DNA from: Candidatus Colivicinus equi
Lineage (GTDB): Bacteria; Bacillota_I; Bacilli_A; Erysipelotrichales; Erysipelotrichaceae
Length of the DNA stretch: 33,599 bases
Direction: 5' to 3'
Assembly (NCBI GenBank): GCA_018064825.1
Contig: JAGHUL010000077.1
Location: 1 to 33,599, forward strand
Below the pieces are notes generated by a model, which was not told where the DNA came from, made no database searches, and saw nothing but the letters and a program-made list of their open reading frames with translations. The translations under genes and the position numbers were made by a program. Below, one piece after another: positions 22,652 to 31,600 of this stretch (within the stretch, counting starts at the first letter, position 1; the number at the start of each line of letters is the position of its first letter).

Positions 22652-24850
22652 ATGAAAGAAGTATTTAATTTTGATTTCTACGGTCGTAAGTTAAGCGTCG
22701 AGACTGGTGAAATCGCAAAACAGGCTGGAGGGTCTGTTATCGTAAGGTATGGAGACACTGTAACATTATCTACTGCATGCGCCTCAAGTGTCGCTAAAGA
22801 CACAGATTTTTTCCCACTAACTGTATCTTTCGAAGAAAAGTTATATTCAGTTGGTAAGATTCCTGGTGGTTTTTTAAGAAGAGAAGGTAGACCTTCTGAA
22901 CATGCTACATTAACAGCACGTTTAATTGATAGACCAATCCGTCCATTATTTGCTGAAGGTTTCAGAAATGAAGTTCAAGTTGTAAATACTGTTTTATCAG
23001 TAGATACTGACTGTTCTCCTGAAATGTCTGCAATGTTTGGTGCATCATTAGCTTTATGTATCTCAAATATTCCTTTTGATGGTCCTATCGCTGGTGTAAA
23101 GGTTGGCTATATTGATGGTCAATTTGTAGTAAATCCTACAGTTGAACAAGCTGCTAAATCAATTATTGACTTAACTGTTGCAGGTACTAAAGATGCCCTT
23201 AACATGGTTGAAGCTGGCGCTAAGGAAGTTAGCGAAGAATTAATGTTAGAAGCATTAATGTTCGGCCACGAAAGAGTTAAAGAATTATGTGCATTTGAAG
23301 AAGAAATAATTGCTAAAGTCGGCAAAGAAAAGATGGAAGTAGTTCTTTATGAAATCGACGAGAGAGTTAAGAACTATATTAACGAAAATGGTAAAGCAAG
23401 ACTTGAAGCTGCTGTATCGATTCATGATAAGTTAGAATCTTACAATGCTCAAGAAGGCATTACTGCTGAAATGAAAGAGCATTTTGAATCAATGACTGAT
23501 TTACCTGAAAAAGAAACAAATAAACTAGTAAAACAAGCTGGTGAGTATTGCACAGAAATAATAGCTAACGAAGTTAGAAGATTAGTTTCTGAAGAAAAGA
23601 TTAGACCTGACGGAAGAGCATTAGATGAAATTAGACCTCTAGATTCACAAGTTGATTTACTTCCAAGAGTTCATGGTTCAGCATTATTCACTCGTGGTCA
23701 AACTCAAGTTATGTCTATTACAACATTAGGTCCTCTAGGTGATAATCAAATCATCGATGACTTAACAGAAGTTGAAGAAAAGAGATTCATGCATCAATAT
23801 AACTTCCCTCCATATTGTGTTGGAGAATTAGGAAGAATGGGTACTCCAGGAAGAAGAGAAATTGGTCATGGTGCACTAGGTGAAAGAGCATTATTACAAG
23901 TTATTCCTTCTGAAGAAGAATTCCCTTATGCCATCAGAACTGTAGCTGAAGTTATGGAATCTAATGGTTCAAGTTCACAAGCTTCAATTTGTGCTGGCAC
24001 AATGTCATTAATGGCTGCTGGTGTTCCTATTAAAGCTCCTGTAGCTGGTGTCGCAATGGGCTTAATTACTACTGGCGATAACTATGCAATCTTGACTGAT
24101 ATTCAAGGTATGGAAGATCACTATGGTGATATGGATTTCAAGGTTGCTGGTACAAAAGATGGTATCACTGCTCTTCAAATGGATATCAAGTGTAAAGGAA
24201 TCACAAAGCAAATATTCCAAGAAGCATTAGCTCAAGCTCATAAAGGTAGAATGGAAATTTTAGCTAATATGGCTACAGCAATCAGCGAACCTCGTAAAGA
24301 AGTATCTGAATATGCTCCTAAGATGGTAACATTTAGAATTCCAACTGATAAGATTAGAGAAGTTATCGGTACTGGTGGTAAGACAATTAATGAAATCATC
24401 GAAAATTGTGATAATGTCAAGATCGACATCGAAGATGATGGTAAAGTTGTAATTTATCATACTTCAAAAGAAGCTATTGAGAAGGCAAAAGGTATGATTG
24501 ATGAAATTACAAAAGAAGCAAAAGTTGGCGAAATCTATGATGCAAAAGTTGTTAGATTAGAAAAATTTGGTGCTTTTGTAGAATTGTTCAAAGGTCAAGA
24601 TGCTTTACTACATGTTTCAAAGATTAAACATGAGAGAGTTGATAAGGTTGAAGATGTTCTAAAGATTGGTGATCAAATTAAAGTTAAGGTTACAGAAATA
24701 GATGATAAAGGTAGAGTAAACTGCTCTGCTAAAGACCTTCTTCCAAAACCTGAAAAGGAAAATAAAAAAGAAGAAAAAGAGCCAGAAGTTAAAGAAGAAC
24801 CAAAAGAAGAAAAACACACTGGCGAAGTAAGATTCTTCGGTAAGAAATAG
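22652..24850 (+). CDS. pnp: Polynucleotide phosphorylase
   Basis: Phosphorolytic 3'-5' exoribonuclease of the RNA degradosome, working as a trimer ring. 732 residues. Two RNase PH domains: the first (about 1-220) with [29 protein letters not shown], the second (about 310-540) with [20 protein letters not shown] and the catalytic [12 protein letters not shown] domain (about 550-615, [11 protein letters not shown]) and an S1 domain (about 620-690) follow. The final 40 residues are a Lys/Glu-rich tail ending EVRFFGKK. There is no rpsO directly upstream. The promoter lies in the rqcH-pnp gap and a hairpin follows the stop. Confidence 0.98.
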   Translation: MKEVFNFDFYGRKLSVETGEIAKQAGGSVIVRYGDTVTLSTACASSVAKDTDFFPLTVSFEEKLYSVGKIPGGFLRREGRPSEHATLTARLIDRPIRPLFAEGFRNEVQVVNTVLSVDTDCSPEMSAMFGASLALCISNIPFDGPIAGVKVGYIDGQFVVNPTVEQAAKSIIDLTVAGTKDALNMVEAGAKEVSEELMLEALMFGHERVKELCAFEEEIIAKVGKEKMEVVLYEIDERVKNYINENGKARLEAAVSIHDKLESYNAQEGITAEMKEHFESMTDLPEKETNKLVKQAGEYCTEIIANEVRRLVSEEKIRPDGRALDEIRPLDSQVDLLPRVHGSALFTRGQTQVMSITTLGPLGDNQIIDDLTEVEEKRFMHQYNFPPYCVGELGRMGTPGRREIGHGALGERALLQVIPSEEEFPYAIRTVAEVMESNGSSSQASICAGTMSLMAAGVPIKAPVAGVAMGLITTGDNYAILTDIQGMEDHYGDMDFKVAGTKDGITALQMDIKCKGITKQIFQEALAQAHKGRMEILANMATAISEPRKEVSEYAPKMVTFRIPTDKIREVIGTGGKTINEIIENCDNVKIDIEDDGKVVIYHTSKEAIEKAKGMIDEITKEAKVGEIYDAKVVRLEKFGAFVELFKGQDALLHVSKIKHERVDKVEDVLKIGDQIKVKVTEIDDKGRVNCSAKDLLPKPEKENKKEEKEPEVKEEPKEEKHTGEVRFFGKK

Positions 24851-24855
24851 TGAAT

Positions 24856-24883
24856 AAACAGTAGGGATTGAACCTACTGTTTT
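24856..24883 (+). terminator. Terminator of pnp
   Basis: 10-bp stem AAACAGTAGG / CCTACTGTTT, 7-nt loop, then only a short T run. A moderate terminator just before the trmB promoter. Confidence 0.65.
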
Positions 24884-24886
24884 CAT

Positions 24887-24915
24887 TTGAGCATTTCGCT
24901 CAGATTTTCTATAAT
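24887..24915 (+). promoter_or_regulatory. trmB promoter, leaderless
   Basis: TTGAGC (24887-24892), 17-bp spacer, TATAAT (24910-24915). A second TATAAT overlaps at 24915-24920. The first ATG (24923) is 8 nt from the first -10 and the in-frame ATG at 24929 is 9 nt from the second. Either way there is no leader. Confidence 0.75.
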
Positions 24916-24922
24916 ATAATGT

Positions 24923-25528
24923 ATGCGCATGAGAAAAAAGAAATGGGTAGTACCATTTCTAGAAAATGAAGAAGAATATCTTGTTACTGATGCAAAAGCT
25001 CTTAATGTAGATAAACCTATATATCTTGAAATCGGTATGGGTATGGGAGATTTTATTACAGAAAGTGCTAGTCAACATCCTGATATTTTTTATCTTGGTT
25101 TAGAAAAAGATGAAACATGCGTTGCTAGAGCGATAAAGAAGGCAAGAGATAAACAATTAGAAAACTTTAAAGTGCTATTGGTTGATGCTACTAATATCGA
25201 AGAGTTATTTTCTGAACATAGCATTGATTTAATTTATTTACATTTTTCTGATCCTTGGCCAAAGAAACATCATCATAAAAGAAGGCTTACTTATATGCCT
25301 TTCTTAAACAAATATGAAAAGACATTAAAATCTGATGGTACATTAATTTATAAAACTGATAATGAACAATTTTTTGATGATTCATTAGAATATTTTTCTC
25401 AATCAAATTTCGTTTTAGAAGAAATTGATAGAAATTATTATGTAGAAGGCGAGCCAATGACTGCGTACCAAGCAAAATTTGTAGCGGAAGGAAAGCCAAT
25501 CTTCTACGCAAAATATAAGCTTATCTAA
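24923..25528 (+). CDS. trmB: tRNA (guanine-46-N7)-methyltransferase
   Basis: Makes m7G46 in the variable loop of tRNAs, using SAM. 201 residues, normal length. The N-terminus MRMRKKKWVVPFL is typical. The SAM-binding Rossmann motif is LEIGMGMGDF, followed by GLEKDETCVARA. The family signature YLHFSDPWPKKHHHKRRLT is complete, with TDNEQFFDDS near the C-terminus. Two in-frame ATGs (24923 and 24929) are each matched by one of two overlapping -10 hexamers, so the exact N-terminus is open by two residues. Confidence 0.97.
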   Translation: MRMRKKKWVVPFLENEEEYLVTDAKALNVDKPIYLEIGMGMGDFITESASQHPDIFYLGLEKDETCVARAIKKARDKQLENFKVLLVDATNIEELFSEHSIDLIYLHFSDPWPKKHHHKRRLTYMPFLNKYEKTLKSDGTLIYKTDNEQFFDDSLEYFSQSNFVLEEIDRNYYVEGEPMTAYQAKFVAEGKPIFYAKYKLI

Positions 25529-25533
25529 TATAG

Positions 25534-25539
25534 TATAAT
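25534..25539 (+). promoter_or_regulatory. -10 element, leaderless, for the ZnuA-like lipoprotein gene
   Basis: TATAAT followed by the ATG at 25548, 9 nt away. There is no ribosome binding site at a usable distance and the -35 is weak. It lies just after the trmB stop with no terminator between. Confidence 0.55.
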
Positions 25540-25547
25540 TAAAGAGT

Positions 25548-26525
25548 ATGAAAATCATAAAGAAGTTACTTTTAATTGGCTTGGTATTTGTATTATGTGC
25601 ATGTACAAGTCCAAAACAATATGTTGCATATACTATATATCCAGTTGGATATCTTTTAAATAGAATTGGCGGCGATAGAATTAGTCCTATTTCGATTCAA
25701 GATAATACGTTAGTTCAGTGTTCACAAATTGTACAAAACTATAAAGAGATTTTGTCTGATTCATCTGTTTTGTTTCATGTCGGTGATTTAGAGCCATATC
25801 TATATGCATATGATGAAGATGTTGATGAAATAGGTGTAGATACTCAAGATTTATCTGTTTTAAATGCTTTATACGATTTTAAGCGATATAGCTTGGTATA
25901 CGTAGATGGCAAGCAAAACTTTGTTGAGACAGATTACTATGAAGGCGACGAATTTGCGAGTGTTGACATGTATGATTTAGATTTAAATATTTGGCTTTCA
26001 CCTACCGGAATGCGTTCTATGGCAATTGACGTCAAAGACTATTTAGCAAGTAATTACGTTGAACAGTCTTCTTATTTTGAAGATAATTTTAATGTCTTAT
26101 ACGATGAACTGATCGTATTGGATGCCGCATACAATGCTTTGGCTACTAAATTGAACGCAAATAATAAGACGATTAAATTTGTTTCAATGACACCATCGTT
26201 TGGCTGTTGGCAAAAAGACTATGGATTCCAAGTATATCCAGTTTGTCTTTCAAAATACGGAACATTACCTACTGGTGAACAATTAGCTAAGATTAAAGAA
26301 AAAATAGTAAATGATGATGTGAAATATATAGCTTATGAACCAAATATGACTTCTGAAATGTCAGATTTAATGATTCAATTAGAAGAAGAACTAGGATTAA
26401 AACGTATTTCATTAAATAACATTTCTTCAATAACTGACTCACAAGTACAAAATGGTAAGGATTATTTATCTTTGATGTACGAAAATTTGAGCACTCTAGA
26501 ATCTATTGCTTCAGTAGAGGAATAA
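25548..26525 (+). CDS. ZnuA/AdcA-like substrate-binding lipoprotein, atypical metal site
   Basis: 325 residues. The signal peptide ends in the lipobox LCAC, Cys19 lipidated. The body follows the cluster 9 (metal ABC transporter) binding-protein pattern: VAYTIYPVGYLLNRIGGDRI, then FHVGDLEPYL, DLNIWLSPTGM, TPSFGCWQKDYGF and AYEPNMTSE. In ZnuA-type proteins the metal is held by His in the EPH, DPHxWLDP and HxAFGY segments. Here the second and third positions read Asn and Thr/Pro, and no His is found in the first segment. No permease or ATPase gene is adjacent. The fold looks right, but zinc binding in the usual way is doubtful. It lies 4 nt before polA and is likely co-transcribed. Confidence 0.75.
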   Translation: MKIIKKLLLIGLVFVLCACTSPKQYVAYTIYPVGYLLNRIGGDRISPISIQDNTLVQCSQIVQNYKEILSDSSVLFHVGDLEPYLYAYDEDVDEIGVDTQDLSVLNALYDFKRYSLVYVDGKQNFVETDYYEGDEFASVDMYDLDLNIWLSPTGMRSMAIDVKDYLASNYVEQSSYFEDNFNVLYDELIVLDAAYNALATKLNANNKTIKFVSMTPSFGCWQKDYGFQVYPVCLSKYGTLPTGEQLAKIKEKIVNDDVKYIAYEPNMTSEMSDLMIQLEEELGLKRISLNNISSITDSQVQNGKDYLSLMYENLSTLESIASVEE

Positions 26526-26529
26526 AGAT

Positions 26530-29097
26530 ATGAAACTTTTATTAATTGATGGAAACTCTGTATTATTTAGAGGTTTTTATGCTACTTGCTATGGCAACAT
26601 CATGAAAACTTCTAAAGGTGAGTACACTAATGCTATTTATGCTTTTGCGAATATGTTAAATAAAGCATTAAATATGATTAATCCAGATTATTGCGTTGTT
26701 GCTTTTGATAAAGGCAAGCATACTTTTAGGCATGACATCGCGCCAGATTATAAAGGTGGAAGAAAAGAAACGCCAGTCGAATTGATTCCTCAATTTGCTT
26801 TAGCGAGGCAAATGGTAAATGCATATGGCATTCCATTTATTGAATTAGATGAAATTGAAGCTGATGATATCATTGGCTCTCTAGCAAAGAAATATAAAGT
26901 TGATACATGCATTCTTTCTAGCGATCGTGATTTACTGCAATTAATAGATGATACAACTTCTGTATATGTTATGCATAAGGGCATGTCTGAAATCGCGAAA
27001 ATGGACGAGAAAGCTTTAATGGACGAATACGGATTAAAGCCATATCAAATAATCGATTATAAAGGTTTGGCAGGTGATAAATCAGACAACATAAAGGGTG
27101 TTGAAGGTGTTGGTGATAAAACCGCTGTTAAATTATTGAGTGATTATGATACTTGTGAAGGAATCTATGAACACATAGATGAAATAAAGGGTAAATTACA
27201 AGAAAAGCTTATTAGAGATAAGGATAGTTGTTTCTTGTCTAAGCGTTTAGCAACCATTAAAACCGACGTTGATTTAGGAAACGATATAGAAGAATACCGT
27301 TTGAAGATTAACGAAGAAACACGAAACGCTTTTTTTGAGCGTTATGAAATGCGTTCTTTAATTAGAAAAGCTAGTACACAAAAAGTCGAAATTAATACCA
27401 AGAAAGTATCAAAAATATCCAATGATTTATTAGATGATGCTTTCATCTATTTTATGTCAGATGATTTCTCTTATTTTGAAAGAGATATTTGGGGCATATG
27501 TTTTGGGAAAGATAATAAAGCAGAATACATATCGTTTGAAGATTTTAAAAATGATAGCGATGCTATAGATTATTTAAAATCAGACAAACATAAAATTGTA
27601 TATGATTTAAAAGCTATAAAACATTGTCTAGATTATAATGAGCTATCAATAGGGAATAACACTGATGATGTGTGCTTAATGGCTTTCTTGTGTAACAATA
27701 ATTTAGACACACCAAAAAAGATCTTAGAAAACTATGGTCAAAGCATAGATAACGAATTAAAAGATATTGTCGGAACAGAAAAGAAACCAAATGAATATGA
27801 TGAAGTCAAAGTGCTTAATTATGCTTATGATTTTTGTTTGGGCTTTACAAGAGTATATCCAGAAATATTCAAAGAATTAAAAACTAAAGACATGTTAGAT
27901 TTATATAAAGATGTTGAATTGCCTTTAGTAGAAGTATTGTATTCAATGGAAAAACAAGGAATCTATTGTGATGAAAAAGCACTAGATGAAATCGCAAATG
28001 ATACTAAAGCAAAGATTGATAATTTAGAGAAATCTATATTTGAAGAAGTTGGTCATGAATTTAATATTTCTTCTCCTAAGCAATTAGCTGAAGTATTGTA
28101 TGATGAACTAGATTTGCCAGATTTCAAAAAAGGTTCAACTAATGCGGAAGTTCTAAATAAGATTACCGATTACCATCCAGTAGTTGCCGAGATATTAGAA
28201 TATCGTAAATATACTAAGCTATATAGTACATATGCTGAAGGATTAAAGAAATATATTAGTAATGATAAAAAGATTCATACTATTTTCTCACAAACAATAA
28301 CTCAAACAGGAAGATTATCAAGTTCTGAACCAAATCTACAAAACATATCCGTTAGAGATGATGAAGCTAGAGAAATTAGAAAAGCTTTTAAGCCTAGCGA
28401 GAATCATTTATTAATTAGTTCAGATTACTCACAAGTTGAACTTCGTGTTTTAGCTCATTTGGCTGATGAACAAAAGATGATAGATGCATTTAATAATGGT
28501 ATTGATATTCACACTAAAACAGCGATGGATGTATTCAAAGTGAGCGAAGAAGATGTTACACCTACTATTAGAAGGCATGCTAAAGCAGTAAATTTTGGTG
28601 TAGTGTATGGAATATCTGATTTTGGTTTAGCAAATCAAACTTCTTTGTCACTAAAAGACGCAAAGCATTTCATTGAAGAGTATTTTGCGACATATCCAAA
28701 TATTAAGGCATATATGGATAATCAAATTGCTTTTTGTCAAAACAATGGTTATGTCAAAACCTTATTAAATAGAAGAAGATATATTAACGAAATAAATGAC
28801 CGTAATTATATGCAAAGGGAATTCGGCAAACGTGCTGCTATGAACGCAACCATTCAAGGCTCTGCAGCAGACATTATTAAGATAGCCATGGTTAATATAT
28901 ATAGAAGAATCAAAGAGAATAAACTAAATTCAAAACTCATTTTACAGGTACATGATGAATTGATTTTTGATGTGCCAATCGAAGAAAAAGATAAAATGAT
29001 TGAATTGATTAAAGATGTCATGTCTAATGCATATAAATTGAAAGTTAGACTAGATTCTTCGCTTGCTTTAGGCAAAGACTGGTATGAGGCAAAATAA
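26530..29097 (+). CDS. polA: DNA polymerase I
   Basis: Repair and Okazaki-fragment polymerase, 855 residues. The 5'-3' exonuclease/flap domain (about 1-290) has LLIDGNSVLFRGFYA, AFDKGKHTFRHD and EIEADDIIG. The middle 3'-5' exonuclease-like domain (about 300-460) lacks the DxE metal motif (the position reads FIYFMSDD), so proofreading is likely lost, as in Bacillus. The polymerase domain has motif A (SSDYSQVELRVLAHLA), motif B (RRHAKAVNFGVVYG) and motif C (LQVHDELIFDVP). AGAGGAA precedes the ATG. Its stop overlaps the next ATG as TAATG, so translation is coupled to mutM-coaE. Confidence 0.97.
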   Translation: MKLLLIDGNSVLFRGFYATCYGNIMKTSKGEYTNAIYAFANMLNKALNMINPDYCVVAFDKGKHTFRHDIAPDYKGGRKETPVELIPQFALARQMVNAYGIPFIELDEIEADDIIGSLAKKYKVDTCILSSDRDLLQLIDDTTSVYVMHKGMSEIAKMDEKALMDEYGLKPYQIIDYKGLAGDKSDNIKGVEGVGDKTAVKLLSDYDTCEGIYEHIDEIKGKLQEKLIRDKDSCFLSKRLATIKTDVDLGNDIEEYRLKINEETRNAFFERYEMRSLIRKASTQKVEINTKKVSKISNDLLDDAFIYFMSDDFSYFERDIWGICFGKDNKAEYISFEDFKNDSDAIDYLKSDKHKIVYDLKAIKHCLDYNELSIGNNTDDVCLMAFLCNNNLDTPKKILENYGQSIDNELKDIVGTEKKPNEYDEVKVLNYAYDFCLGFTRVYPEIFKELKTKDMLDLYKDVELPLVEVLYSMEKQGIYCDEKALDEIANDTKAKIDNLEKSIFEEVGHEFNISSPKQLAEVLYDELDLPDFKKGSTNAEVLNKITDYHPVVAEILEYRKYTKLYSTYAEGLKKYISNDKKIHTIFSQTITQTGRLSSSEPNLQNISVRDDEAREIRKAFKPSENHLLISSDYSQVELRVLAHLADEQKMIDAFNNGIDIHTKTAMDVFKVSEEDVTPTIRRHAKAVNFGVVYGISDFGLANQTSLSLKDAKHFIEEYFATYPNIKAYMDNQIAFCQNNGYVKTLLNRRRYINEINDRNYMQREFGKRAAMNATIQGSAADIIKIAMVNIYRRIKENKLNSKLILQVHDELIFDVPIEEKDKMIELIKDVMSNAYKLKVRLDSSLALGKDWYEAK

Positions 29098-30485
29098 TGC
29101 CAGAACTTCCTGAGGTTCAAACGGTTCTTGATACATTAGAAAGAAAGATTAAGAATCGCAAAATAATTAATATTGATGTTTTATATAAGCCAATCATCGA
29201 CCTAGACGAAGATGTTTTTAAAAGCAAAATGATTGGCCAGCATTTTCGCCATTTCAAAAGGAGAGGCAAATATTTACTATTCGAAATGGATGACATTACT
29301 TTTGTTTCGCATCTAAGAATGGAAGGTAAATATTTTATTCTTGATGATAAAACGCCAATATCAAAACATGATCACGTCATCTTCTATCTAGATGATAATA
29401 CCCAATTGCGTTATAACGATGTTCGCAAATTTGGCAGAATGGAATTGATAGATATAGATAAAAACTATAAAGTTTTTAAGGAACTAGGCCCAGAGCCATT
29501 TAGTGATGATTTTAATTTAATTTATTGCAAGAATTATCTAATAAATAATAACGCTCCAATTAAACAAATATTACTTAATCAATCTTTTGTAGCTGGTATT
29601 GGGAATATATATGCAGATGAGATTTTATATTACATGAAAACTAATCCAAACACGATTGGCAAAAATATAACTGATGGTGATATTAAAAAAATGATAAAAG
29701 GATGTCGCTTAATTCTTAGCGAGGCCATCAAAAAAGGCGGAACAACGATTAGATCTTACACATCTTCATTAGGTGTAACAGGAAGATTCCAATTAGATTT
29801 GAAAGTTCACACTAAAGAAAAATGTCCAAAATGCAAAGGTGATATCAAAAAGATCGTTGTAGGCGGTAGGGGAACTTACTATTGTCCAAACTGTCAAAAG
29901 CAAAGGACCAGAATTGCATTAACAGGAACAATTGGTTCTGGTAAAAGTGAAGCTGCTAATTATATACGAAATGAAAAGGGCTTCGAAGTTTTTGATTGCG
30001 ATGCAGTCAATAAAAAGCTATTGGAACCAAATGCTTCTGGATACAAACAAGTAGTTAAAGCTTTTCCAGAATGCGTAAATGATTCGAAACTTGATAAACA
30101 AGCTTTGGCAAAGATTATTTTTAATAATCCAAAAGAAAAAAAGAAATTAGAAAATATTCTCCATCCTTTAATTTTTAAGGAAATGGAAAAAGCAATAGAG
30201 AAAAATAAATTGTTTATTGCTGAAGTGCCATTACTTTTTGAAAGTAAATGGGACAAGTATTTTGATTGCAGTATCTTGCTAGTAAGCAATGAAAAAAATA
30301 TGATTAAGCATTTAAAATTACGTGGTTTTTCTTCAAAAGATGCTAAAAGTCGTATAAAAAACCAAATGTCCGTAAAGGAAAAAGAAAAAAGAGCATCAAG
30401 AATAATATATAATAATGGTAGTTTGAGGAATCTATATTTATCTGTAGATGAAGCGATAGAAAGTATTATCAATGCTAGGAACTGA
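29097..30485 (+). CDS. mutM-coaE: Fused formamidopyrimidine-DNA glycosylase and dephospho-CoA kinase (MutM-CoaE)
   Basis: 462 residues, two complete enzymes in one chain. Residues 1 to about 269 are MutM (Fpg), removing 8-oxoguanine: PELPEVQ with catalytic Pro2, HLRMEGKY, IGNIYADE, and the zinc finger CPKC...CPNC at the end. CoaE starts directly after the finger (from about 270): P-loop LTGTIGSGKS (about 273-282), FDCDAVNKKLL, HPLIF and AEVPLLFES. It performs the last step of CoA synthesis. In Bacillus these are separate neighbouring genes after polA. No in-frame ATG, GTG or TTG occurs at the junction, so CoaE has no obvious independent start. The stop is TGA. Confidence 0.93.
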   Translation: MPELPEVQTVLDTLERKIKNRKIINIDVLYKPIIDLDEDVFKSKMIGQHFRHFKRRGKYLLFEMDDITFVSHLRMEGKYFILDDKTPISKHDHVIFYLDDNTQLRYNDVRKFGRMELIDIDKNYKVFKELGPEPFSDDFNLIYCKNYLINNNAPIKQILLNQSFVAGIGNIYADEILYYMKTNPNTIGKNITDGDIKKMIKGCRLILSEAIKKGGTTIRSYTSSLGVTGRFQLDLKVHTKEKCPKCKGDIKKIVVGGRGTYYCPNCQKQRTRIALTGTIGSGKSEAANYIRNEKGFEVFDCDAVNKKLLEPNASGYKQVVKAFPECVNDSKLDKQALAKIIFNNPKEKKKLENILHPLIFKEMEKAIEKNKLFIAEVPLLFESKWDKYFDCSILLVSNEKNMIKHLKLRGFSSKDAKSRIKNQMSVKEKEKRASRIIYNNGSLRNLYLSVDEAIESIINARN

Positions 30486-31596
30486 GAGTTACAAAATTCA
30501 AATTAAAGGCGAACTTTCTAATGAGAGACTTAAATCTCTTATCTTTTTCTATGAGCCACTAATAGGGAATGATGCTTTGTTTTTATATGAGTTCTTTTAT
30601 TTAAGGAATAACGACGTTCGTTTTAAAGAAATAAACGATCTTTTATTTTGCCTGAATATCAGTGTCGATGAATTTGAAAAAAGGTGCAATATCCTAAACG
30701 AATATAAGCTTGTTGCAACTTTAAAAAAGGGCCCTCAATATGTTTTTAAGATTAGAGAGCCATTATTGATGGAAGAATTCATTAAGAATGATTTGTTTGT
30801 ACGTAATTTTATTTTGAAAACATCTGGTAAGTATTATCAAGAACTATTAGCTGATATTAAACTTGATGATAATTATAACGAATTTGAAGATATTTCAAAG
30901 AACTTTGATGTTGCAAATCTTCAAGATTGGTCAAAGAATGATGAAACGTACTTAAATAACAACGATAAAGAAAGTTATAACTTCAATACCATTTTTAACG
31001 TGAATACTTTCTTAAAGAATGTTTCTACTAATCTTTTTCCAATGCGTTTACGTACAGAAAACAACTTAAGACAATTGGCTACCTTAGCTGATTTATATAA
31101 TATTTCTTATGACAAGATGTCTAACTTCTTGACTAAAGCGTGCAAATTAGATTCTGATAGTATTGATTTTAATTACTTAAAATACATGTGCATTCATACT
31201 AATTCTGACTATCAAAAGGTTGACCAAGGCAATTACAATGTTCCATGCTTAACATATTTGATGTCTTTACAAGAAGGCAAAGAAGCAACAGAATATGACA
31301 AGAACATCATATTTAAGTTATCTAATGATTATAAACTAAATCCAAGTGTTATAAATGTTTTGTTGGAACACTGTTTAAAGAATTGCGATAATCGGTTAAT
31401 CGAGAAGTACATATATGGAATAGCTTCTGACTTACATCGTAACGATATCAAGAACGCTAAACAAGCTCTTGAAAGATTAGATGTTCATTCAAATTATGAA
31501 GTAGCAAAAGAACAACTTCCAAAATATGATACAAGTAAAAATCCTGCCTTAAATGAGCAAAGACTAGCAGAAATATTAAATAGAAGGGCTAAGTAG
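30472..31596 (+). CDS. dnaB: Replication initiation and membrane attachment protein DnaB
   Basis: Firmicute DnaB (not the replicative helicase), which with DnaD and DnaI loads the helicase at oriC and restart sites. 374 residues. The N-terminal winged-helix region (about 1-120) includes SLIFFYEPLIGNDALFLYEFF. The C-terminal DnaB_2/DnaD-like region (about 190-360) has FNYLKYMC, a LTYLMS segment and helical ALERLDV. It overlaps the previous gene by 14 nt, without a good ribosome binding site, so coupled translation is likely. dnaI follows 4 nt later, the conserved Bacilli order. Confidence 0.88.
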   Translation: MLGTESYKIQIKGELSNERLKSLIFFYEPLIGNDALFLYEFFYLRNNDVRFKEINDLLFCLNISVDEFEKRCNILNEYKLVATLKKGPQYVFKIREPLLMEEFIKNDLFVRNFILKTSGKYYQELLADIKLDDNYNEFEDISKNFDVANLQDWSKNDETYLNNNDKESYNFNTIFNVNTFLKNVSTNLFPMRLRTENNLRQLATLADLYNISYDKMSNFLTKACKLDSDSIDFNYLKYMCIHTNSDYQKVDQGNYNVPCLTYLMSLQEGKEATEYDKNIIFKLSNDYKLNPSVINVLLEHCLKNCDNRLIEKYIYGIASDLHRNDIKNAKQALERLDVHSNYEVAKEQLPKYDTSKNPALNEQRLAEILNRRAK

Positions 31597-31600
31597 TTAT

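Noticed and set aside
29960..30472. 170-residue minus-strand ORF in the coaE part
   Set aside because: Antisense shadow of a well-identified kinase domain, rich in Phe/Leu/Ser as expected from reversed Lys/Glu codons.
8842..30485. Mycoplasma genetic code (TGA = Trp)
   Set aside because: TGA ends the desulfurase (8842-8844) and mutM-coaE (30483-30485) at the expected protein lengths, and Trp is written TGG throughout.
29097..30485. Frameshift or lost stop by sequencing error joining mutM and coaE
   Set aside because: The frame is continuous, both halves are complete, and there is no start codon in any sensible position for a separate coaE; a real fusion is simpler. A read check is still listed.
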